Shown here: positions 30,731-39,024 of the stretch, piece after piece | Position numbering within the stretch: the first letter of the stretch is position 1 | Layout: each line of letters starts with the position of its first letter | From: Mesorhizobium plurifarium | GTDB taxonomy: Bacteria > Pseudomonadota > Alphaproteobacteria > Rhizobiales > Rhizobiaceae | Direction of reading: 5' to 3' | DNA length: 53,120 nucleotides | Assembly (NCBI GenBank): GCA_000824785.1 | Contig: CCNB01000012.1 | Location: 796,913 to 850,032, forward strand | Notes under the pieces: generated by a model | What the model was told of the DNA's origin: nothing | What the model saw: the letters and a program-made list of their open reading frames with translations, nothing else | Databases searched by the model: none | Program-made: the position numbers and the translations under genes

Positions 30731-32158
30731 TTACCCGTGCGCCACCATCACGTGGCGAACGGCGGTGTAGTCCTCCAGCGCGTAGAGCGACATGTCCTTG
30801 CCGTAGCCGGACTGTTTTAGGCCGCCATGCGGCATCTCGTTGGTCAGCATGAAGTGGGTGTTGATCCAGGTGCAGCCATATTGCAGGCGGGCGGCGGTCG
30901 CCATGGCGCGCGAGACATCCTTGGTCCACACCGACGAGGCAAGGCCATAGTCGCTGTCATTCGCCCAGTTCACCGCCTCGTCGACATCCGCGAAACGGGT
31001 GACCGAGACGACCGGACCGAAGACTTCGCGGCGCACGATCTCGTCCTCCTGCAGCGCGCCGGCGACGACCGTCGGCTGATAGTAGAAGCCGGAGCCCTCG
31101 CCCGGCTTGCCGCCGGTGGTGATCTCGATGTGCTTCAGCTCCGAGGCGCGCTCGACGAAGCTCGACACGCGGTCGCGCTGGCGGCGCGAGATCAGCGGGC
31201 CGATCTCGTTCTCGGTGTCGTCCGGCTGGTCGTATTTGATGGTGGAGACGGCGGAAGAGAGATCGGCGACGAGCTTGTCGTAGATCTTCTTGCCGGCATA
31301 GATGCGGCAGGCGGCGGTACAGTCCTGGCCGGCATTGTAATAGCCAAAGGCACGCAGGCCACTCACCACCGCGCCAAGGTCGGCGTCGTCGAAGACGATC
31401 ACCGGCGCCTTGCCGCCGAGCTCCAGATGCGTGCGCTTGACCGACTTGGCGGCCGCCTGCAGCACTTTCTTGCCGGTGGCGACGTCGCCGGTGATCGAGA
31501 TCATGTTGACCTTGGGGTGGTTGATCAGCGTGTTGCCGACGCTGTCGCCGCGGCCGAGCACGACATTGACGACGCCTTCTGGAAGCACCTCGGCAAGGAT
31601 CTTCGCCAACTTCAGCGTGGTCAGCGGCGTCTGTTCCGACGGCTTGAAGACGACCGTGTTGCCGCCGCCGATCGCCGGCGCCAGTTTCCAGGCCATCATC
31701 ATCAGCGGATAGTTCCAGGGCGCGATGGAAGCGACGATACCGACCGGATCACGCCGCACCATCGAGGTGTGGCCAGCAATATATTCGCCGGCCACCTGTC
31801 CGGGCATCGACCGGACCGCGCCGGCGAAGAAGCGGTAGCAGTCGACGATCGCCGGGATCTCGTCATTGAGCACGGCGTTGATCGGCTTGCCGCAATTCAG
31901 CGCCTCGAGCGCGGCGAATTCCTTTGCCTCCGCCTCGATGCGGTCGGCGATCTTCAAAAGATAGCCCGAACGCTGCGCCGGCGTGGTGCGCGACCAACTG
32001 GCGAAGGCCTTCTCGGCGGCCAGAACCGCCGCCTCGATCTGCGCCGGGCTCGCTTCCGGCAGGTTGAGGATCGTCGCGCCGGTCTTCGGGTTGAGGATCG
32101 GCTCCTCGGTTTCGGTGCCCTTCTCGAAGGTCGAGCCGATCAGCATCTGGGTGTCCAT
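30731..32158 (-). CDS. Aldehyde dehydrogenase, gamma-aminobutyraldehyde dehydrogenase-like
   Basis: A 475-residue NAD(P)-dependent aldehyde dehydrogenase. The catalytic cysteine is in GYYNAGQDCTAACRIY and the general-base glutamate in LELGGKAP; SITGDVATGKKV carries the cofactor-binding loop. The QDCTAACR context and the length are typical of PatD/PuuC-like enzymes that oxidise 4-aminobutyraldehyde or related aminoaldehydes. Its position directly after a polyamine-type ABC importer supports a role in putrescine catabolism to GABA. ATG has AGGGAG upstream. A large inverted repeat separates it from the permease gene. Confidence 0.88.
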   Translation of the reverse strand: MDTQMLIGSTFEKGTETEEPILNPKTGATILNLPEASPAQIEAAVLAAEKAFASWSRTTPAQRSGYLLKIADRIEAEAKEFAALEALNCGKPINAVLNDEIPAIVDCYRFFAGAVRSMPGQVAGEYIAGHTSMVRRDPVGIVASIAPWNYPLMMMAWKLAPAIGGGNTVVFKPSEQTPLTTLKLAKILAEVLPEGVVNVVLGRGDSVGNTLINHPKVNMISITGDVATGKKVLQAAAKSVKRTHLELGGKAPVIVFDDADLGAVVSGLRAFGYYNAGQDCTAACRIYAGKKIYDKLVADLSSAVSTIKYDQPDDTENEIGPLISRRQRDRVSSFVERASELKHIEITTGGKPGEGSGFYYQPTVVAGALQEDEIVRREVFGPVVSVTRFADVDEAVNWANDSDYGLASSVWTKDVSRAMATAARLQYGCTWINTHFMLTNEMPHGGLKQSGYGKDMSLYALEDYTAVRHVMVAHG

Positions 32159-32181
32159 AAACGTTCTCCCTGAACAGGAGC

Positions 32182-32247
32182 GAGTAGCGAATAGTGAATA
32201 GCGAATAGGGTTGACCGCCGATCTTCCCTATTCGCTATTCGCTACTC
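32182..32247. repeat. Inverted repeat built of CGAATAG units
   Basis: GAGTAGCGAATAG followed by further CGAATAG-like units (32182-32210) faces its reverse complement (CCCTATTCGC and TATTCGCTACTC, 32226-32247). The left arm has three units and the right arm two. The hairpin lies between the permease gene and the aldehyde dehydrogenase gene and could stall or end transcription. Confidence 0.75.
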
Positions 32248-32261
32248 CCTATCCGCTGTTT

Positions 32262-33077
32262 TCATTTTCCACTTCCCGCGATCTGGTCGCCGTCGCGGGT
32301 CAGGTAATAGGCAAAGAGGATGGGCAGCAGCGTCACCAGCACGACGACCATGGCCACGACATTGGTGACCGGGCGCTGGCGCGGGCGGATCAGCTCCTCA
32401 AGCATCCAGATCGGCACGGTCTGCTGCTGGCCGGCGGTGAAGGTGGTGACGATCACTTCGTCGAAGGAGAGCGCGAAGGCCAGCATGCCGCCGGCAAGCA
32501 ATGCGGTGGCGATGTTGGGCAGCACGACATGCCGGAAGGTCTGGAAACCGTCGGCGCCGAGGTCCATCGAGGCCTCGATCATCGAGCCGGAGGTGCGGCG
32601 GAAACGGGCGACGGCGTTGTTGTAGACGACGACCACGCAGAAGGTGGCGTGGCCGAGCACGATCGTCCAGAACGAGAAGGGGATGTCGGCCAGCGCGAAG
32701 GCCGAGCGCAGCGCGATGCCTGTGATGATGCCGGGCAGCGCGATCGGCAGGATGACCAGCAGCGAGATGGCCTCACGGCCGAAGAAGCGCGTTTGCGAGA
32801 CGGCTGCTGCGCAAAGCGTGCCGAGCACCAGCGCGATCGCCGTCGAGATGGCGGCGACGCGCACCGACAGCGACAGCGCGTCCCACACGTCCGGCCGGTT
32901 CCAGGTGACGGCGAACCATTGCGTGGTGAGCCCCGGCGGCGGCCAGACAAAACTCTTCTCCTCCGTCGTGAAGGCGTAGACGAAGATCAGGAGGATCGGC
33001 AGGTGCAGGAAGAGCAGGCCGCAGGCGGCGGCGATCTTCAAGCCGAGCGGAGCACGTTGACCACGGTCAGAGCGCAT
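32262..33077 (-). CDS. ABC transporter permease, spermidine/putrescine PotC-like
   Basis: A 271-residue inner-membrane permease with six predicted helices. The EAA-loop signature appears as EASMDLGADGFQTFRHVVLPNI. The C-terminal and N-terminal halves match PotC/YdcV-type subunits. It overlaps the upstream PotB-like gene by eleven bases. It would form the channel with the PotB-like protein for uptake of polyamine or a similar cation. Confidence 0.92.
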   Translation of the reverse strand: MRSDRGQRAPLGLKIAAACGLLFLHLPILLIFVYAFTTEEKSFVWPPPGLTTQWFAVTWNRPDVWDALSLSVRVAAISTAIALVLGTLCAAAVSQTRFFGREAISLLVILPIALPGIITGIALRSAFALADIPFSFWTIVLGHATFCVVVVYNNAVARFRRTSGSMIEASMDLGADGFQTFRHVVLPNIATALLAGGMLAFALSFDEVIVTTFTAGQQQTVPIWMLEELIRPRQRPVTNVVAMVVVLVTLLPILFAYYLTRDGDQIAGSGK

Positions 33078-34035
33078 CGAAAGCCCCCATGCGCTTGGCG
33101 CCCCACAGGTAGAAGCCCATGATGACGATGGGCACCACGGTGAAGGCGGCGGCCAACGGAATGTTGCCGGCGGTGCCCTGCTGCGAATAGACGGCCTGGC
33201 CGATGAAGAGGCGCGAGGTGCCGATGATCTGCGGGATGATGTAGTCGCCGAGCGTCAGCGAGAAGGTGAAAATCGAACCGGCGACGATGCCCGGCAGCGC
33301 CAGCGGGAACAGCACGTTGCGGAAGGTCTGTCCCGGCGAGGCGCCGAGATCGGATGAGGCCTCGACCAGATTGCCGGGCACGCGCTCTAACGCCGCCTGA
33401 ACCGGCAGGATCATGAAGGGCAGCCAGACATAGACGAAGACGATGAAGGTGCCGGTGAAGGAGACCGACAGCGAGTTGCCGCCGACGATCGGCAGCGACA
33501 GCCACGCATCGAGCGGCCAGAGCAGGTTCAGCTTGGCGAGCAGCCAGGTGAGGATGCCTTCCTTGGCGAGGATCAGCTTCCAGGCGTAGATCTTGACAAG
33601 GTAGCTCGACCAGAGCGGCAGCATGACGCCGAGGTAGAACAGCGCCTTCCAGCGGCCGCGCGCGTAGCGAGCCGCGTAGTAGGCGATGGGAAAGGCAATG
33701 ACCGCGGAGGCGAGCGTGACGAGCGCCGCCATCGTCACTGTGCGCAGGATGATGTCGAGATTGGCGGCCTGGAACAGGTCGCCATAGGTCTTCAGCGTGA
33801 ACTCGCGGTTGATGAGGCCGGAGAACTCGTCGATCGAGAAGAAGCTCTGTGCCAGCAGGGCAAAGAGCGAGCCGATATAGACGATGCCGAGCCACAGGAG
33901 TGGCGGGGCGAGCATCAGCGTGAGCAGGAATTTCGGCCGGCGCCAGAAGAGGTCGGAGAGCGCGCCGCGCAGTCCGCCGCTGCCGGGCAGGATGGCGGGA
34001 GTGGGCGCGCGAGAGACGACGGCGTCGAGGCTCAT
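33067..34035 (-). CDS. ABC transporter permease, spermidine/putrescine PotB-like
   Basis: A 322-residue permease with six predicted helices after a cytoplasmic N-terminal extension. The EAA loop is EASSDLGASPGQTFRNVLFPLALPGI, a typical PotB/YdcU motif. The stop of the upstream ATPase gene and this start share ATGA, so translation is coupled. Partner of the PotC-like permease. Confidence 0.92.
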   Translation of the reverse strand: MSLDAVVSRAPTPAILPGSGGLRGALSDLFWRRPKFLLTLMLAPPLLWLGIVYIGSLFALLAQSFFSIDEFSGLINREFTLKTYGDLFQAANLDIILRTVTMAALVTLASAVIAFPIAYYAARYARGRWKALFYLGVMLPLWSSYLVKIYAWKLILAKEGILTWLLAKLNLLWPLDAWLSLPIVGGNSLSVSFTGTFIVFVYVWLPFMILPVQAALERVPGNLVEASSDLGASPGQTFRNVLFPLALPGIVAGSIFTFSLTLGDYIIPQIIGTSRLFIGQAVYSQQGTAGNIPLAAAFTVVPIVIMGFYLWGAKRMGAFDAL

Positions 34036-35030
34036 GCCGGCTCATCCATCAGATGCAGGCTCTCACGGTTGAAGGTGAGCATCACCGCCTCGCCTTCCGC
34101 CGGCAGCGCGGTGCCTGCCGGCACGACCGCATGCAGCCTCAACCCCTCGGCATCGAGCGCCAGCCTTGTGGTCGCGCCGAGATAGTTGGTTCCGACCAGG
34201 CGCGCGGCGACGCCGTCGCCGCTGGTCGCGCTGGCGACGCGGATAGACTCCGGCCGCAGGCTTCCCCAGCGGCGTTGGCCGGAATAACGCTGGACGAAAT
34301 CCGGCGGCAGCACGTTGGACGAGCCGACGAAATCGGCGACGAAGCGCGTGTTCGGCCGCTGGTAGATATCTTCCGGCGTGCCGACCTGCATGATCCTGCC
34401 GTCGTTGAAGACGGCGACGCGGTCGGCCATGGAAAGCGCCTCGCCCTGGTCGTGGGTGACGAAGACGAAGGTGATGCCGAGCACCTTCTGCAGCGACTTC
34501 AATTCCTCCTGCATGTTCTCGCGCAGCTTGAGGTCGAGCGCGCCGAGCGGCTCGTCGAGCAAAAGCACCTTGGGCTGGTTGACCAATGCGCGGGCGAGCG
34601 CGACGCGCTGGCGCTGGCCGCCGGAGAGCTGGCCGGGACGGCGCGCGCCATAACCCGGCAGGCGCACCAGCGACAGCGCTTCCTCGGCCGCCTTCAGCCG
34701 CTCGGCCTTGCCGACGCCCTTGACCATCAGGCCGTAGGCGACGTTGTCGAGCACGTTCAGATGCGGGAACAGCGCATAGTCTTGGAAGACGGTGTTGACG
34801 TTGCGGCGATAGGGCGGAACGCCCTCGGCGCGCTCGCCGAAGATGGAGATCGAGCCCGCCGTCGGCTGCTCGAAGCCAGCGATCAGCCGCAGGCACGTCG
34901 TCTTGCCGGAACCGGACGGCCCCAGCATGGCGAAGAACTCGCCCGGCGCGATCTCCAGATCCACCGCGTCGACGGCGCGCACGCTGCCGAAATGGCGCGA
35001 AACTTGTTTGAAGGAAACGGCAGAGGTCAT
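34032..35030 (-). CDS. ABC transporter ATPase, spermidine/putrescine PotA-like
   Basis: A 332-residue ATPase of the CUT1/PotA group. Walker A is GPSGSGKTT, the Q-loop FQDYALFPHL, the ABC signature LSGGQRQRVALARAL, and Walker B LLLDEPLGALD; the rest is a TOBE-type regulatory domain with LRPESIRV. The ATG at 35030 gives the usual length; the frame stays open to 35075. A palindromic repeat separates it from the binding-protein gene upstream, so the binding protein may be expressed at a higher level. Confidence 0.93.
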   Translation of the reverse strand: MTSAVSFKQVSRHFGSVRAVDAVDLEIAPGEFFAMLGPSGSGKTTCLRLIAGFEQPTAGSISIFGERAEGVPPYRRNVNTVFQDYALFPHLNVLDNVAYGLMVKGVGKAERLKAAEEALSLVRLPGYGARRPGQLSGGQRQRVALARALVNQPKVLLLDEPLGALDLKLRENMQEELKSLQKVLGITFVFVTHDQGEALSMADRVAVFNDGRIMQVGTPEDIYQRPNTRFVADFVGSSNVLPPDFVQRYSGQRRWGSLRPESIRVASATSGDGVAARLVGTNYLGATTRLALDAEGLRLHAVVPAGTALPAEGEAVMLTFNRESLHLMDEPA

Positions 35031-35079
35031 GGGCCCCGTCAGTTCAGTTCCGGTTGAACGAAGGCGAGTTCGCACGCCG

Positions 35080-35205
35080 TCCTACCTCCCCCCGATGGAG
35101 GAGGTCGCGGCGAAGCCGCGGGTGGGGGTGACTGGCGCGAACCCATCAGACAGCCCGCACCCCGATGCTACGCATCGACCCTCCCCACAAAGGGGGAGGG
35201 TAAGA
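35080..35205. repeat. Rhizobial-type palindromic repeat inside the ABC operon
   Basis: Multiple hairpins between the binding-protein gene and the ATPase gene: CCTCC/GGAGG near 35085-35103, CGCGGC-GAA-GCCGCG near 35107-35120, GATGC-TAC-GCATC near 35164-35177, and CCCTCCCC-ACAAA-GGGGGAGGG near 35179-35200. It has the same GC-rich, stem-loop mosaic style as the 30560 element. It may trim or stabilise the transcript and so set the ratio of binding protein to transporter. Confidence 0.72.
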
Positions 35206-35208
35206 ACA

Positions 35209-36363
35209 TTACCGCCCGCCGATGACGCCGATATAATCCGACACCCAGCGGTAGTAGGGCACGCACTGGTCGTTCTGGCTGGCGCATTTCGACACCGGCG
35301 TCTTCCAGAACTTGATCTTGTCGAAATTCTCGTAGCCGTTGGTCTTGCAGCCTTCGTCGGTCAAAAGCTCGTTGCCCTTGCAGGCGGCGGGCACGACGGG
35401 CAGCGAGCCGAACCAGGCCGAGACGTCGCCCTGGACCTTCGGCGACAACGAGTGCTCGAGCCACATATAGGCGCAGTTCGGATGAGCGGCGTCGGCTTCC
35501 ATCATGGTGGTGTCAGCCCAACCGGTGACGCCTTCCTCCGGCACGGTCGAGGCGACCGGCTTCTTGGCGGCGACCAGCGTGTTGACCTGATAGGGCCAGG
35601 AGCCGGAAGCGACCACGCCTTCGTTCTGGAAGTCGTCGACCTGGATCGCGGCATCATGCCAGTAGCGGCCGACCAGCGTTCGCTGGGTGCGCAGGAGATC
35701 GAGCGCCGCCTTGTACTGGTCTTCGTTCAGCTCGTAAGGATCCTTGATGCCGAGTTCCGGCTTGTGGAACATCAGGTAGTTGGCGGCATCCGCGATGTGG
35801 ATCGGACCGTCATAGGCCTGGACGCGGCCCTTGTTCGACTTGCCGTCGGGCAGCTTCATTTCCTCGAAGACGACGTTCCAGCTCTTGGGCGCTTCCTTGA
35901 AGACGTCGGTGTTGTACATCAGGATGTTCGGGCCCCACTGATAGGGAACGCCGTAATGCACCTTGTCGACGGTGAACCAGGGCGCGTCCTTCAGGCGGTC
36001 GTCGACCGTTTTCCAGCTCGGGATCAGATCGGTGTTGATCGGCTGCACGCGCTTGCCGGCGACGAGGCGCAGCGATGCATCGCCCGAAGCGGTGACGAGG
36101 TCGAAACCGCCCTCGTTCATCAGCGAGACCATCTCGTCCGACGTGTTGGCGGTCTTGACGTTGACCTTGCAGCCGCTTTCCTTCTCGAAAGCCGTCACCC
36201 AGTCATAGTTCTTATCGGTCTCGCCGCGCTCGATGTAGCCCGGCCAGGCAACGATGTTGACCTGCCCTTCGCCCTTGCCGAGTTCCTTGACCTGGGCCAT
36301 GGCCTGACCGGAAAAAGTCAGCGCGACAGTCAGCGCCGTGCACGACTTCAGGAATGCATTCAT
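35209..36363 (-). CDS. ABC transporter periplasmic binding protein, PotD-like
   Basis: A 384-residue periplasmic protein with a signal peptide cleaved after about residue 23 (GQAMA-QV). GQVNIVAWPGYIERG opens the mature domain, and DLVTASGDASLRLVAGKRVQPIN lies in the ligand pocket region, as in the PotD/PotF family. It probably binds a polyamine or a related aminoaldehyde precursor. The ATG has GGGAG seven bases upstream. It is the first gene of the transport operon and follows a region with a likely LysR box. Confidence 0.92.
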   Translation of the reverse strand: MNAFLKSCTALTVALTFSGQAMAQVKELGKGEGQVNIVAWPGYIERGETDKNYDWVTAFEKESGCKVNVKTANTSDEMVSLMNEGGFDLVTASGDASLRLVAGKRVQPINTDLIPSWKTVDDRLKDAPWFTVDKVHYGVPYQWGPNILMYNTDVFKEAPKSWNVVFEEMKLPDGKSNKGRVQAYDGPIHIADAANYLMFHKPELGIKDPYELNEDQYKAALDLLRTQRTLVGRYWHDAAIQVDDFQNEGVVASGSWPYQVNTLVAAKKPVASTVPEEGVTGWADTTMMEADAAHPNCAYMWLEHSLSPKVQGDVSAWFGSLPVVPAACKGNELLTDEGCKTNGYENFDKIKFWKTPVSKCASQNDQCVPYYRWVSDYIGVIGGR

Positions 36364-36472
36364 CGTCGATCTCCCATTGCTAGGGGCAGCGCTCTCAGGG
36401 CGCGGCTTTGTTCCCTGGGCGAAAGGTGCTGTGAAAAATCCGGTTTCGCAAATTCATTTATCAGAAAGCCGA

Positions 36473-36489
36473 TATCGGTTTTTCCGATA
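36473..36489. promoter_or_regulatory. LysR-type T-N11-A box upstream of the PotD-like gene
   Basis: TATCGG and CCGATA arms flank five T residues. The inner TCGGTTTTTCCGA fits the T-N11-A rule for LysR regulators. It sits about 110 bases before the start of the binding-protein gene, in the AT-rich promoter region, and the LysR gene is just upstream. Function is inferred. Confidence 0.55.
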
Positions 36490-36501
36490 GTTATATTGGA
36501 C

Positions 36502-36544
36502 GCAATTCCGAACGGAAAACCCTTCACACTTTTCCTGGAATTGC
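36502..36544. repeat. Nested inverted repeat after the LysR gene
   Basis: Outer arms GCAATTCC (36502-36509) and GGAATTGC (36537-36544) enclose inner arms GGAAAA (36514-36519) and TTTTCC (36530-36535). It starts six bases after the LysR stop codon. It has no T-run, so it could be a weak terminator or a second operator near the transport promoter. Confidence 0.6.
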
Positions 36545-36549
36545 TCTGA

Positions 36550-37461
36550 TCACAGCCGCTGCCGCGCCATGCGCTGCGACTGCGCGAGGCCGATGAAGTC
36601 GCGCGCAGCCTGCGGCAGGCCGGAGCCGCGGCGCCAGACAGTGCCGACCTGGACCACCGGCAGCGAGCCGGAGATGTCGCGCGATTCTATGCGGTCGCCT
36701 TCCAGCGACCAGGGCCGGTAGACGAGGTCGGGCAGCAGCGCCACGCCGGCGCCGGTGGCGACCAGGCTGCGCACCGCCTCCACCGAACGCGTGCGGAAGG
36801 CGACATGCGGACGGGCACCGATCGCCGACAACAGCTTGCCGGTGTTCTCCTCGATCTCGTCGACGGTGAGCATGATCAGCGGCTCGGACGCGATGTCGCC
36901 GATCGAGATGATGTCGGCGCTGGCGAGCCTGTGGCTGAGCGGGATCCACAGCCGGTAGGCCGAGACCTCCAGGATTTCCGACTGCAGCGCCGTGCGGTCG
37001 CGCAGGTTGGACGTCACCATGACGGCGATGTCGAGCTTGCCGCCGACCAGAAGGTGCTCGAGATAGTCGCCATTGTCCTCGATCGCCGAGACCTCGACGC
37101 CGGGATAGGCGCGGCGGTAGCGGGCAAGCAGATCGGACAGGACGTAGCCGGCGACCAGCGAAGTGACGCCGAGCTGCAGGCGGCCGCCCGCGGCGGCCTG
37201 CTCGCTGGAGAAGGAACGGCGCGCATCGGAGACATCGGCCAGGATCTTGGTCGCGTGGCGCAGGAACTGGTGGCCCTTGTGGGTGATGTTCAAGCCGCGC
37301 GGATGGCGTTCAAACAGCTCGACGCCGAGGTCACTCTCCAATTCCTTGATCGCCTCGGTGACCGAGGATTGCGAAATCGACAGGTTCTGCGCGGCGCCCG
37401 AGACGGTGCCCTGCTCGGCGACGGCGACGAAGAACTGCAATTGGCGGATGGTGAAGGCCAT
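36550..37461 (-). CDS. LysR-family regulator of the polyamine transport locus
   Basis: A 303-residue LysR-type protein. Residues 1-60 are the winged helix (FTIRQLQFFVAVAEQGTVSGAAQNLSISQSSVTEAIKELESDLG), and 90-295 the substrate-binding domain. The start ATG at 37461 matches the family opening MAFTIRQLQFF; the in-frame GTG at 37476 is less likely. It lies upstream and in the same direction as the transport operon, so it probably controls it; the signal is not known. Confidence 0.9.
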   Translation of the reverse strand: MAFTIRQLQFFVAVAEQGTVSGAAQNLSISQSSVTEAIKELESDLGVELFERHPRGLNITHKGHQFLRHATKILADVSDARRSFSSEQAAAGGRLQLGVTSLVAGYVLSDLLARYRRAYPGVEVSAIEDNGDYLEHLLVGGKLDIAVMVTSNLRDRTALQSEILEVSAYRLWIPLSHRLASADIISIGDIASEPLIMLTVDEIEENTGKLLSAIGARPHVAFRTRSVEAVRSLVATGAGVALLPDLVYRPWSLEGDRIESRDISGSLPVVQVGTVWRRGSGLPQAARDFIGLAQSQRMARQRL

Positions 37462-37534
37462 GGCCGGACTAAACACCGGCGCGCGCGGGAAGGAAAGCCG
37501 GCGCAGCCCCGTTGTTTATGCCGGTGAAGTTCGC

Positions 37535-38134
37535 TCATGCGAAACGCCAGTCATAGGTGTCGAGACCGTTGATCCTGGAGACGCGATAGACCGTCGCCGG
37601 GGGGAAGTTGCGCAAGGTGCCGCCGATGCGGACCGCCTCGAGGTCGAGCCTGTCGAGGACGGCCTGGTCGAAGGGGCAGCGGCGGCCATAAGTGAACTGA
37701 TAGAGAGCCGCGCCTGGCCGCAGACTGGCAAAGACGCCTTCCAGGATCGCGGATGATTTGCGCGGCGATATCAGCCGAAAGGGCAATCCGCTGACCACCG
37801 CGCCGACGACAGGGCCATCGAACAGCGGCAGATGGCGCAGGCCGACCGCGTCCATCTCGACAATGCGCGCCGAAGGGAAGCGGCGCGCGAGCAGAGCGGC
37901 AAAATCCGGATCGGACTCGACCAGCGTCAGGTCGTTTTCGCGCACGCCGCGCCGCAGCAGGGCGCGGGTGAAAGGACCGGTGCCCGGCCCGAGCTCCAGC
38001 ACCGGCCCCGTGTCGGGGCCGATCTCGCGCGTCATCAGCGCCGCCAGGCTCGGACTGGAGGGCGTGACCGAGCCCATACGGAAAGGCGCCAGCGTCCAGG
38101 CCTTCAGGAAGGACAAAGCGTCATTTGCAGGCAT
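37535..38134 (-). CDS. Class I SAM methyltransferase, PmtA-like (phospholipid N-methyltransferase type)
   Basis: A 199-residue methyltransferase. SAM motif I is VLELGPGTGPFTRALL and the acidic ribose-binding residue lies in TLVESDPDFAALL. The C-terminal half with SGLPFRL, SAILEGVFASLRPGAALYQFTYG resembles rhizobial phosphatidylethanolamine N-methyltransferases and KsgA-related proteins. A membrane-lipid substrate is likely but not proven. ATG has GAGGTC upstream. It is divergent from the two-component genes. Confidence 0.82.
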   Translation of the reverse strand: MPANDALSFLKAWTLAPFRMGSVTPSSPSLAALMTREIGPDTGPVLELGPGTGPFTRALLRRGVRENDLTLVESDPDFAALLARRFPSARIVEMDAVGLRHLPLFDGPVVGAVVSGLPFRLISPRKSSAILEGVFASLRPGAALYQFTYGRRCPFDQAVLDRLDLEAVRIGGTLRNFPPATVYRVSRINGLDTYDWRFA

Positions 38135-38349
38135 GTTGACCTCATTGCTTACGCGGGCGATTCGAGTTGCCCGGCATGGACGAGGCGCTGTTTGCAGGCC
38201 GCGGATTGCATGGACATTGCGAAGGGTGTGGCTTCGCGAAAGAAAAGATTCGCCGCCGGCGGCAAGAACTGGCGCCATGTTTGTGCAATCTTGGCGCGAT
38301 AGTCGGCCAGGCCAGAATTATAAGAGATAGGACTGCAAGAGGTCTTTGA

Positions 38350-39024
38350 ATGCGTATCCTACTGGTCGAGGACGAGCCGGAAATGGTTTCGGCGTTGCGG
38401 GCGGCGCTGAAGCGGCACGACATGGTGGTCGACCATGCCGGCTCGCTGCTGGAAGCGGAAGGGTTCGTCGCGGTCGACGGCTATGATGCGATCCTGCTCG
38501 ACCGGCAGTTGCCGGACGGCGACGGGCTGACGCTGGTGCCGAAGCTTCGCGCCGCCGGAAACACGACGCCGGTGCTGATGCTGACGGCCCGGGGCGACAC
38601 CGCCGACAAGGTCGACGGGCTCGACATGGGCGCCGACGACTATCTGGCCAAGCCTTTCGCCTTCGAGGAACTGCTGGCCCGGCTGAGGGCATTGCTGAGG
38701 CGCCCGGCGGCGATCGAGACGCAAACGATCCGCGCCGGCCATCTTTCGCTCGATGTCGGCCACCGCGAGGCCTCGATCCGCGGCGAGCCGCTCGCCTTGC
38801 CGCGCCGCGAACTGCTGGTGCTGGAAGCGCTGATGCGGCGAACGGGGCGCATGGTGCAGCGCGAGGCCCTGATGGAGGCCGTGTTCGGGCTGGACGACGA
38901 GATCCAGTCCAACGCGCTCGATACCCATGTCTCGCGGCTGCGCCGCAAGCTCAGCGAAGCCGATGGCGGGGTCGTCATCAACGGCATACGCGGTGTCGGC
39001 TACCTGCTGCGCGAGACCACATGA
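38350..39024 (+). CDS. Two-component response regulator, OmpR/PhoB family
   Basis: A 224-residue regulator. The receiver domain has the acidic pair E7-D8, the phosphoacceptor D51 in AILLDRQLPDGDG, T79 and K101. The C-terminal winged helix (about 125-222) includes DTHVSRLRRKLSEADGGVVINGIRGVGYLLR. AGAGGTC lies a few bases upstream of the ATG. It overlaps the sensor kinase gene by four bases (ATGA). Confidence 0.95.
   Translation: MRILLVEDEPEMVSALRAALKRHDMVVDHAGSLLEAEGFVAVDGYDAILLDRQLPDGDGLTLVPKLRAAGNTTPVLMLTARGDTADKVDGLDMGADDYLAKPFAFEELLARLRALLRRPAAIETQTIRAGHLSLDVGHREASIRGEPLALPRRELLVLEALMRRTGRMVQREALMEAVFGLDDEIQSNALDTHVSRLRRKLSEADGGVVINGIRGVGYLLRETT

Noticed and set aside
30602..30820. Small ORF across the repeat at 30560-30725
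   Set aside because: It consists mostly of the hairpin repeat and of antisense sequence of the aldehyde dehydrogenase gene.
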